Below are positions 48,726 through 58,595 of a DNA stretch of 64,000 nucleotides, in pieces (the stretch's first letter is position 1; each line of letters opens with the position of its first letter). The translations under genes were made by a program, and so were the position numbers. The notes under the pieces are model-generated. The model was not told the DNA's origin. It saw nothing but the letters and a program-made list of their open reading frames with translations, and did not search any database. The stretch comes from Stereum hirsutum FP-91666 SS1 (Eukaryota; Basidiomycota; Agaricomycetes; Russulales; Stereaceae): assembly GCF_000264905.1 (NCBI RefSeq), contig NW_006763138.1, forward strand, positions 682,224 to 746,223, given 5' to 3'.

Positions 48726-49100
48726 ACATTGGCCTAGTGTATCTATCGCATCAACTAGGATGATTTATGTTCAGAGGGTCGTTCTGTATCTACTGCGTAT
48801 GTACTGTAGTGTGTGTGTGACTCGTACGGATTATTTATCCAGTATATTTATGAGAGCATGAGTGCCAAAGAAAGAGGTGGCACTTGGCAGGTACTTGGGT
48901 GTGTGGCACCAGGGATTCGAACGTGACGTCAGTTCCAAGTGCCACATTGTCAGACAACGCTTGACAGAAATTGGGTACTCGACTTCGTCAACGTCGCGCT
49001 CTTGGTCTCTACACTCTCTTCAAAGACGGCGACGATATTGGGACGCGTAAAAACGCGCTTTTCAGATTGATACAGCTATCTGCCATTCTGACCTGCTGCC
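48726..49100 (+). other. Intergenic region with stem-loop repeat
   Basis: About 375 bp in tandem orientation. The AA9 3' end is on the left; the middle holds an 11-bp inverted repeat described separately. Confidence 0.5.
48877..48945. repeat. 69-bp stem-loop with 11-bp perfect inverted repeats
   Basis: GTGGCACTTGG (48877-48887) and CCAAGTGCCAC (48935-48945) are perfect reverse complements 47 nt apart. An additional TGTGGCAC lies in the loop. It resembles a very small inverted-repeat element; origin unknown. Confidence 0.65.
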
Positions 49101-51410
49101 ATGTCTGTCTCGCATCTCACGAACGATCTTGTTCTCCTCCCCGTGCCTTCCCAACACCAACTTCAAATCTCCACGTCTCAAATAAACCCAGCCGCCGCCC
49201 AAGCGGAAGAATCATTGCGCTCATTGCTACTCTCGCTCAAACCTCCATTGTTGCACTCTCAGATCACCGACGGGATTCGATCGCTCGAGGACTATGATTC
49301 GTTCGTATCGGGCCTGCGCTCTGAAGAGCTTCGAGCGGCACAAGAAGATGGTGTAAGAACGGCTATCACGGGGAGGTTAGTGGCTGGTTTGTATGCCGAG
49401 GCGATGAATACGTTCCTGAAGGAGGCTGGTGAAGCGGAGAACGAGGCGGAGTGGTGGGGAGATGTTGAAAGGTCTACATGTAACATTTGGCATTACTTCG
49501 TCCAAAGTACGTCTCTTTGTTCAACAGGGGCGACTCTACGCGTCGTTGTCATTTCTTGATTTTTATACGAACCATGGGAGCCAGGCACTATTTTCTTTTT
49601 GTTGAGATGGCTTAGCCGGAGCTGATTCGTTTCATCTAGCGTTTCCGTCTCGCCTGTTCAGTCTTATACACCGGGTCGTATCCATCCTCCACACACAAGG
49701 ACGTTCTTTGAGGGCTTCGGACCTCTCAATATCATCTATGCGAAACATCCTTTCAGAGAGAGATTCATCTCGGCCGAACACCCTCGTGACCACTCTCTTC
49801 CCTCATTTGAACACCCATCCACACCTCATGCCCCTATCACTTGCTCCGCTCAAACTACGAGCTTTCAGCCTTCAGTCACCCTCAATCCCGACCGCCTCGG
49901 ACTTCGCATTTACTATTCAAGCCATACGCACTTACATCTCCAACTTCTTCGAATCATGCTACACCTTCATCTCGCTTCCCTTTGAGCTCACACGACAAGA
50001 GTGTAACTTGAGACGGAAGCACTTAGAAAAACTTAGGGATGAGAGGGCAGAGGCTCTCGGAGAGCTCTTGTTAAGACGCGATCTACTAGACAAAACTCTT
50101 CGGACACATTCAGACACCATCGATTTCCTCCAAAGCCTCAATGAAGTCATCTCTGGCCGAAGTTTGGAAGTCTCCCTCGGCCCTACACCACCACTCTTGA
50201 CTTTTATATCTAGGACGGCGTCCGAAACCCTTCCACGGCACCTATCTCTCCACCGCGACTACCTGCGAACCCAATCTCTCCTGCGCCCCTCACGCCTCAC
50301 GCTCCTATGGCCGCGTCTGCTGATCGTTCCTCCCCTTACACTTTTTGCGGCGAGAGAGCTTTATGCGTCGAGGGACTCGTTGACCAATATGGCCGCGGAT
50401 GCATGGGAGACAATCAAGGCTTTCTGGAGAGGTTGGCTGGTTGAACCTGTGAAGGATATTGTAAGGACCGTGCGCACTGGGAGCGATGATGGGGTAATCG
50501 TACAAAAAGAGAGCATTGCAGCCGACATGCAGGTATGCAATCCCCCCTTTGTGTAATCCACTGTTTGTATATCAGTTGATGGTCCCTACCTTGCTATAGT
50601 CGTTGGAGCGCATGGCTTTGGCTCTGGCCAAGGAAAAGTTGAACTACTCAGCTGAGCAGCTCAACGCGTTCACCACCAAAATCCGGTCTGGGGATCTCAC
50701 CCCCATTCTCGAAATATACGAAGAGGACATCAAACGTCCGGTGAAGTCCGCCGTCACCGGCACTCTTCTCCGTTCTGTCTTCGTTCAGGTGCAGAAAGCT
50801 AAGGTTAGCACTTCCAACCGCGGTCAATTCCAGTCCTTGGGCTTACATTCTCTGTGTGTACCAGGTCGACATCGATCAAGCTCTCGCCGGAATCGACAAG
50901 CTCCTGAAATCACAAGAACTTACGTTCGCATTCGTCGGCGTCGCCCCCGCACTCGCCATAGTCTACATCACCGGCGGATATCTCGGTTCCTTCTTCAGCA
51001 GCAATCTATCAGGCCGCAAAGGTCGTTTCGGCGGAAAACACAAACGTACTGCAGCCTGGCTCGCCATGCGTCGCATCGAACGGCTCCTCATCTCCCAACC
51101 ACACGGTCCCCCTTCCGCCGCTTCGCACTCACCATCCCACACCCGAACCCCAAGTACGGAGAAACGGCTCCCGATCCCTCCACTTACGTCTGGCCTGTTG
51201 TTGCTGAATTTGTCGAGCCTAAGGAATTATGCGGAGATTTGCTTGCCGTTGCATTCGAGGTTGAGGGAAGGATTTTTAGAGGATATCGGAGATTTGGAGA
51301 ATCCGTCATTGGATAGGGACGAGAAAGTCAAGGTCGTGGAGAGGATGTGGAGGTCATGGGGTGCAGTTTTGGACTGGAATAATGGTGGGGGCGCAATTGG
51401 AAGAAGATAG
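49101..51410 (+). CDS. NCA2: Nca2-like mitochondrial membrane protein
   Basis: Four exons: 49101..49506, 49640..50532, 50600..50803, 50865..51410; 682 aa. Conserved NCA2 blocks include LLLRRDLLDKTLRTH-type helices, the membrane segment LLWPRLLIVPPLTLFAARELY (shown in part, about 390), GWLVEPVKDIVRTVR, YEEDIKRPVKSAVTGTLLRS and a second membrane segment FAFVGVAPALAIVYITGGYL. VQVQKAKVDIDQALAGIDKL precedes it. In yeast, Nca2 influences expression of mitochondrial ATP6/ATP8 and lies in the mitochondrial outer membrane; the same location is inferred. Length is near that of other fungal Nca2 proteins. Confidence 0.9.
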
Positions 51411-52028
51411 TATACATGTTCGATCAATCGTGATCGTATGCTATCATGCAATACGGACTTCGAAGTTGCAAAGTTTGTTGAATCACGCCGTCTAGCGAGA
51501 AGAAAACACCGTGCGGCCTCATCCCTGACCCAGCCCTTTAAGTATGTGGGAACACACCGAATGGTTCGGAGCTAGTGACTTACCTACTTCTACCTGGTGT
51601 CGCGGCGGGCCACCCCAGTGGCACATTATTGTTCTCTGATCCAGACGGTTGAACTCTGCTTATGGCGAGCTGGCGCCAAACGCCCGGGATAGATGGAAAA
51701 GCCAACAATGCGGCGGCAGGTTCGCACGGCGTTGCTATTCCGTGAATCTCCGGGCGCTGTGTCTCTCCAATGTCTCTCCTACTCATCGACAACTCAGCCA
51801 CACCATTAGCAAGCATGACAAGGATCATCCCATATAAGTGGCCCATCACGAAAAAAAAAGAGGCAGTGTGATGGTATCTTCCTGATGATCCGGACGAAAG
51901 CGTACAAATTCCCAAGCTTTCCCACTGGCACCTGCTACCTCTTTATCCTCTTCTTCTCTTTCCCCACCCATCTCAGGATCATCTTCCGTATTTCCTCCAT
52001 CAACAGTATATTTCTCTATTCCTCTCCG
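51411..52028 (+). other. Intergenic promoter region of the DUF6535 gene
   Basis: About 0.62 kb. A TATA-like CATATAAG sits at 51833-51840. The next gene's frame is open back to ATG 51885, so part of this region might be coding. Confidence 0.45.
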
Positions 52029-54990
52029 ATGCAGACAGAACCTAACAGCGAAAGAGAAGATAGGCCGCGAGATGAAATGCATGTACAAGAAAGTGCAGTA
52101 GATGCCGAGAGTCCTAATATGTTTGGAGCCTCGACATTCACAACCGCAGTAACCGTCGAGCCCATGTCATCTACGGTTCAAGTCGCTCAGACTACAGCCG
52201 GCGATGCTGGACGACCCGAGACCATCGTTGTGCATCCCAGCATGCCCGACCCTGCGAATTATCGCGATTTAGGAGGGCAAACCGGCATCGTTGAGGGGCA
52301 CGAAAGCCCTTATGTTTTCGATGCACACAGGGGACATAGTTTCTTCTCTCCCGTTCCTTTGGAGTCACCTGGTTTCAACAATGAGCCCGAGGAGCAGAAC
52401 GGGCATCGAGACTCTCGTATCAACTCTGGACCTCCCGTCTTCATACGTCCTTCAAGGACAAGGACTTATTTCTCGTACGGAGCACGTCGACGGGCCACCA
52501 TGGCGAGCAATTTCCTGCCTCCAACAAGTAGCTCTTTGCCACAATACACTAGTGCCGCTAGTGGGTTGCCCAATCAACGACCACAACACTACTATGGTGC
52601 GTTCCTCGCTATGAAATGACATCACCAGGAGACTGTTCAATATATGATCATCCTACAGGAGTAAACTCGGATGACTATGAGGCGAGATATCCACCTGATC
52701 CTAACGGTGAGGAAATTGGAGAAGATGCTCGTGTCTGGCGTGTATATCTGGATGAAGCAGAAGCTCACGATGCGGAGATGGTTGGGCAATGGAAGGATAC
52801 AGTCGACTCGCTTCTTGTCTTCGTAAGTTCTTTACACTCCACAAACCAGCGTTACAATTGACTCGATCTCCTGAACAGGCTGGTCTTTTCTCCGCTGTCG
52901 TCACTACATTTGTGGTCCAGACCTCTCAATCCTTGCAGCAGGACTACACGCAGATCTCCGCGGCGCTCCTCACAGAACTCGTTACGCTCCAGCGAGCTAC
53001 TGCCGAGGGACTACCCGCTACCACAGTCCCTTCTTCGCGGCAGTCGCCCTTCGTCTCCGACGTTGCCGATCGATTCGTCAATGGCCTTTGGTTCATTAGC
53101 CTGTCGTTGAGCCTGTCTACTGGGTTGTTCTGCATCTTGGTCAAGCAGTGGGCGCAGCATTACATGTCGTCTATATCTGGGACGCCAATGGAGCGTGCAC
53201 ACCGACGCCAGTACCGTTTTGATGGTCTCAAAACGTGGCATGTCCGCGGTATCGTAGGCATGCTGCCCCTATTCTTGCATGCAGCACTCCTGGTATTCTC
53301 CGCTGGCCTTGTGTTGTTCCTGCGAGCATTGGACTCGGATATTGGTTGGGCGTTATGCGCCATCGGTGGAGCCACCTATCTATTTTATGCTGCTGCTGTT
53401 GTTTTACCCTTGCGCTACCCTGCGTGCCCGTATCATACGCCGTTGTGCGAATATCTACAGGCAGCAATCTTCCTCCTGGCCACTTTTCGACGGCAAACAA
53501 TAACTCGAGGTCAACAGGTGTTGACTGAAATTGGACGAAGGATTCGTATCCAGAACCCCCGCGTTGACATGGACCCTGGTGGCCACGATCATCTTCCTTT
53601 GTCTTCCCCTGTCAATCACGCCAGCTTCAGGCGCTTGGAACATGCCGTCGCATCACATCGAGGCCGATTTTTAACCGCGCAATGCACCAACTGGTTATTG
53701 GTTTCTACTACAAAGCCATCTGTGACACGCATTGCATATCAGTCATGCTCTGCATTTGATCATTATTCTTTTCTTATGTATCTTCCGAGGCGAATGACTT
53801 CCGGAAATCAAGCGCGCAAAGCGTTTGAGAACTTCATGGATGATTGGCATGTGGCTGTTGACGAAGCAGCGCGCATACACGGGCCTCAAAGGAATGAAGA
53901 CGACTCCGAGGGTGAAGAGAGCTCTAATCCAACTGTTACATCAGGCCAACTCGAGAAAGTCCTGTCCGTGGAACGAATGTCTCGAGCATTGGTCAAACTG
54001 ATGATGTACCCGAGAAGGATATTACCGCTTGAGTCGTTTGGGTCGTTTGGGAAGACCATGTCCACCGCCATCGATGTCCTAGGCCGCAGGCCATACAACT
54101 TCAGCTCGTTGTGCAAATGCATGCAAGTTCTAGAAGTGGTGACCATAGGAGATCTATCAGTAGGTGGCCAAAAACCGGGAGACGTTGAGCAACCGTTCAT
54201 CGCCCTCGCGGATTTTACTGTTGAGGATAGGGAACTCATGTGGGCCTTCCTGCGACTTCTAGAGAAGCACATACCGACAATCACCGAATACTACTTCGAG
54301 AGGATCATGCGTAACCCCCGCGACTTATCTGAGCGAGCCTTCAACGCTCCTCCTCCGATCCGAGCGACCCTTAAGTTCGCATGCTGCGAGAAGCTGCTGC
54401 ATGTCCTCGGTAGCGAGCTGCAACTTGGTCTGGAATACGGCTACATTAGTCTGAGAGATGTGCACAGTCTCGACGACTTCAAGCTTGCAGCTAGCGCTGT
54501 CAGATGCTTGTATAGCATCGTGTATCAGAAAAACCTGGATGAGCTACACAGATTATCTTCTGACGACATCTACAGCAACGGAGTCACGTATGTACCATTG
54601 CCGAAACTGTCTGCGCAGTGGGAGAAGATGATGTACCAAAAGTACTGCGTTCTCGTCCTTCTCTCCATAAAAGGGTTTGCTGCCCTTCACTTCCGGAATT
54701 TACAGTGGCGGTCTATTCCCTCAGTACGGCGTTCAATGACCCGTTGCATCAACTGGGCCTACTATATGTTTCGCAAATATGCAAACAAGCGAGAGGACAT
54801 TCATGACATCTGGAGCCAGGACATGCGACCACTTATTGCAGTGATATTGGAGGAGGAGAGATCGGCTCTGACTGATAGGGACTCTTTGTATAGGTCAGAT
54901 ATGCGCGGACTGGAAGCCATCACCCGATGGTTAGAGACGTCTCGAGTCCTGAGCCCGAACAGCGACGACGGAGGAGGCAGAGTTCGATAG
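52029..54990 (+). CDS. DUF6535 family membrane protein
   Basis: Three exons: 52029..52596, 52659..52822, 52879..54990; 947 aa. After a disordered, acidic N-terminus (about 1-215) comes the DUF6535 signature: VWRVYLDEAEAHDAEMV, WKDTVDSLLVFAGLFSA and VVTTFVVQTSQSLQQD, followed by three more hydrophobic helices (about residues 335-480), with FCILVKQWAQHYM and RAHRRQYRFDGLKTWHV between them. The last 400 residues are helical without a known motif. This family occurs in many copies in mushroom-forming fungi and has no established function. The frame continues upstream to ATG 51885; 52029 is used because the extra residues are very hydrophobic and unlike family N-termini, but this is uncertain. Confidence 0.85.
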
Positions 54991-55711
54991 TGTGCTACAA
55001 TACACCAATGATTATTACCATCAGTTATTGCGTACCAAGGATAGATCGCGCAGGGTACGGATAGTCTTTACTCGAGCGATTGAGTGGTAGTTCAGGCGCT
55101 TCATTGAAGCTCGAGATTGTCATTACTTATGCCTCACTAAACGATTGATCTGTAAACTGCAAACAACGGAACCCATCGACCGAGGTTCGATTAAAGTGTG
55201 ACTGAGACTATATCAGGTAGGCAAGGTAAACATATTTACGTAGCTAGAGCTTTCCACAAGACGGTCCGCCTAGATGTGGTGATCCACCATTGTCCGACTC
55301 GGATGTAGAACAGTCAGCTAACCTCTGCGGAGAATCGAGGTCGGTTTGACCGCCCATTTCTTTAAGCAATGACGCTGACAGAACAGATGAGGGGGATCTG
55401 CGAAGGTAAATGAAACATATCAAGCCGATGTTCGGACGATGGACCAGTGGGTATCGTCCATTTAGTCCATTTAGAAGCGGACTAATCACCGCAGAGAGTG
55501 TCAAGGCGTTTCCTGGTGGCCCATTTCTGCAAGATCGACACCCGATCAAACAGTGGACACACTTGGCGAGCTCGTCTGCTTGTAAGCATCGACGGAGAAG
55601 AGCATGGCGACATGCTGGAGTTTCTCTCAAATTGGAAGACGGAAGAAATACCTGTGAATTCATACCAAGGAATAACTTCTCTAGAATTCTCTCGATCCAT
55701 ACTCTTTCCTC
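54991..55711 (+). other. Intergenic region
   Basis: About 0.72 kb in tandem orientation. Overlapping open frames on both strands around 55410-55790 have no motif. Nothing else recognised. Confidence 0.5.
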
Positions 55712-57139
55712 ATGCCTGCCGTCGTTCCTCCTGCAAGAGCTCTCGTCACCGGTGCTAATGGCTTCATCGCCGTTTGGGTCGTACACACTCTCCTCGAGAG
55801 GGGATACTTCGTCCGGGGCACTATCCGGAGCGAGAGCAAAGGCGTCTACCTCAAGAAGTTGTTCGAACAGTATGGAGACAAGTTCGAGTGTGTGGTGGTG
55901 GAAGATATCACCAAGGTCCGCTCGCCATCCTCTACTAGTTATTCCATATCTTCTCTAATAAACAAGTCAGGAGGGTGCCTTCGATGAAGCTGTGAAAGAT
56001 ATAGATATCATCGAACACACTGCGTCCCCTGTCCCCTTCAACACCGACAAACCAGATGGTGAAAACACCTTTATGTCTTTCGAAATGATGGAATAATTTT
56101 GACCCCGTCCGACTCTTTGCAGAAGTAATCATACCAGCAATCAAAGGCACCGTCGGCATCCTCGAGTCGGCAAAGAAGTATGGGTACGTGACGTATTTTG
56201 ACCGCCAGAGTATCGAAACCAGGAATCATAACCACTCACACTCACGCCGTAATCGACAGGAAATCCGTCAGACGTGTCATTGTGACTGGATCCTGCGCTT
56301 CGGTTGTTCATGCGGGATATACGACTCCGGTCACATACGACGAGACCTCCTGGAACGAGCCTGTGATAGTCAACGTGCAACAAAAAGGGGTAAATGATAC
56401 GACAAGTATCTACATGGCATCAAAGACATTAGCGGAGAAGGGTCAGTAAAGTGTCACTCACGAAGTGTGGTGCAGTTGAGGAACTCAACTCCCCCCGTAG
56501 CCGCTTGGGAGTACGTCAAGAACAACGCGTCGGAGATTAATTACGACCTGACCGTGCTCAATCCACCTTGGGTCCTGGGGGTATGTCAGTCCTGTGCTTT
56601 TCTGTCAACTTTTGCTCGCTGACAGAATGGGGTATTGAAGCCCGTTCTCCAAGAGGTGACCGACCTCAGCTCGCTTAACGTCTCGATGCAATACGCCTAC
56701 GACATCCTCGTCAAAGGCACGATGGACGAAACTATGCTGACAACTAACTCCAACTGCTGGGTCGACGTCCGTGACGTCGGGCTCGCGCACGTCCTCGCTG
56801 CAGAGAAGCCCAGCGCGGGTGGGGAGCGGATCATTTTGTGCGCTGGCCAATTCTTCTGGCAGGATTTCTGTGCGTCGAGCTCGAAATCGTGGCTGTGATG
56901 ACTAGTACTGACGCCAAGTTATGATTTTTGAACCTATAGTGGACGCTGCGAATTCCATAGAACCTCCGATTCTGCCGAACCTGCCGAAGGGCAAACCTGG
57001 CGCGACGAAGGGCCTGCCACCAGATATAGTATACATCACAAGCAAATCCGATCGTATCCTGGGCCTGAGTTACCGCTCTGCCGAAGAGATGATCAGGGAT
57101 ACCTTGATCAACTTCAAGAAGCTGGGTGCCGGTGTGTGA
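55712..57139 (+). CDS. NAD(P)-dependent epimerase/reductase (dihydroflavonol-4-reductase-like)
   Basis: Seven exons: 55712..55915, 55971..56058, 56123..56183, 56260..56441, 56501..56580, 56641..56869, 56940..57139; 347 aa. Extended-SDR features: N-terminal [11 protein letters not shown] (TGxxGxxA), [10 protein letters not shown] after beta-2, HTASPVPF in the active-site loop, [12 protein letters not shown] with the catalytic Ser region, [10 protein letters not shown] (Tyr-x3-Lys), and [27 protein letters not shown] is typical of the GRE2/DFR group. These enzymes reduce aldehydes and ketones with NADPH; the natural substrate is not predictable. The acceptor at 56640 is chosen over an in-frame one 15 nt upstream because it gives the family motif directly. 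Confidence 0.9.
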
Positions 57140-57461
57140 GTGGGTGGTCGAGCATGATGTAGGGATATTGTAGTTACGCCGAGACAGTTATGATGTCACA
57201 GAGTAAAGCTAGCAGCAAGCAAGACCTCTTGTTTGGATGGACACATTAGCGGACGTTATGACGGTAGACTTAGAAGGTGCGAAGCTCGTCAGAATTGAAA
57301 GCAGATCACCGTCACGAACGGCATCAAGGAATTTGATCGGAGCCAGATCGGAGTTGTAAACCGTGGCACTTTCGTGGCGTGCCAGTGGTGCGCCACAAAC
57401 ACTCTTCATTTCTCTCTTCCGTGTTCTACACCTCGAGGACCTCCCGAGGACCTACACTGTC
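57140..57461 (+). other. Intergenic region
   Basis: 322 bp in tandem orientation. It holds a small inverted repeat (GTGGCG at 57374-57379 with CGCCAC at 57391-57396) and a reverse TGTGGCGC copy at 57390-57397. Confidence 0.5.
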
Positions 57462-58171
57462 ATGGCTGCCCTACGACAGCGTATACCATTCACATTTACC
57501 AAAGAGGATGATGCTTCTGAAGACACTCACATCCTCGACGAGCAAGGCAAGGACTGTACTCATATGCGTAAATATATTCCATACTAACTAATATGAACCG
57601 ACGCAGAGCAGGAAGAGGTCATTGAAGGACTAAGAGCTCAGAATGACACCTCCAATGCACAGAGCTTGCTGCTTCTACGCGTCGTTGTCGGCCTTTCTGC
57701 TCTTCTGTACGCCGTTGAATTATTCTGTCCACCAGACATATACTCATATACTCATCTGCCCGGTTCTTCCTGACTTTTAGTCACCTCGTCTACCTCCTAA
57801 ACCCCAGAAAGACGTCCCCACTCTCCGTTTTTCTATCCACACCATCCCAAGAACTCCCATGCTTCATCTCGACCGTGTTCGCACTCCTCCACCTCGCAGC
57901 TCACTTCAATCTCCTTCTCCTCTCTTGGCCCGCACACGAACGACCACTCCTACAAGATCTGACACCTCTCTCTTACTCAATGACGTTCTCAATTGTTTCC
58001 GTTGCCCCTGTCTTGTCCATCATGATCGGCCGGTCGCTCGACGTTGTGGCATGGTGGAGTGTGGCGTTGGGAGTGGCCGTGGCGCAGTTCTATGCTCAGA
58101 GGTGGATTGCTCAGGGAACCTTGGGTATAAGCGAATTGGAGGGTATGAGGTACGATGCTAAGGGAGCATAG
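57462..58171 (+). CDS. Small multi-pass membrane protein, unknown function
   Basis: Three exons: 57462..57546, 57607..57706, 57781..58171; 191 aa. A polar N-terminus (about 1-50; EQEEVIEGLRAQND) is followed by four hydrophobic helices: LLLLRVVVGLSALLHLVYLL, FISTVFALLHLAAHFNLLLL, SMTFSIVSVAPVLSIMIG and VVAWWSVALGVAVAQFYAQ. No family recognised. The first intron is best read as a 60-nt GC-AG intron (CAAG then GCAAGG); a GT donor at 57570 would give an intron of only 39 nt, below the range seen in this window. Confidence 0.8.
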
Positions 58172-58595
58172 ACGTGTGGATGATATTTTTTAATTGGTGG
58201 TCCGGTGTATGACGAGTTATACCGGGACCCCAACAGCCAACATGAAACGTACGGTGAGTGCTTTCGACCGGGAGCTCACTACTTTCACTCATAACCCATC
58301 CTTAGCGAGACGATGATTGAGCCTCCATGCTCTATATATGTACTGTACCATTATTCCACTTTATATGTATCGATACACACCGACTATACTTTGTGGCACT
58401 ACTTATAGAACGTCGTGAATTATTGTGTGGCACCCCTACGGATGCTTTTCCTGCGTTCCGAGCCCCAGGTCTCAGATCCTAGACTCAGCTCCGAGATGTT
58501 CAGCCTCCGTGTCGATCCCTCCGAGTCCAACGACGGATGTTATTTCGTGAATATTCGCCGGGGACGGTCTGCACGACCAGTCCCCGCCTCCCTCG
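58172..58595 (+). other. Intergenic region
   Basis: About 0.42 kb in tandem orientation, with two TGTGGCAC copies at 58392-58399 and 58426-58433. A TATATATG at about 58336 could serve the downstream gene but is far from it. Confidence 0.45.

Noticed and set aside
48902..48945. tRNA-like B-box (GTTCGAATC on the minus strand)
   Set aside because: The sequence around it forms a short hairpin, not a cloverleaf; there is no matching A box at the right distance and no acceptor stem.
57569..57606. 39-nt GT-AG intron alternative in the small membrane protein gene
   Set aside because: Shorter than any other intron here; the 60-nt GC-AG reading fits the usual intron size.
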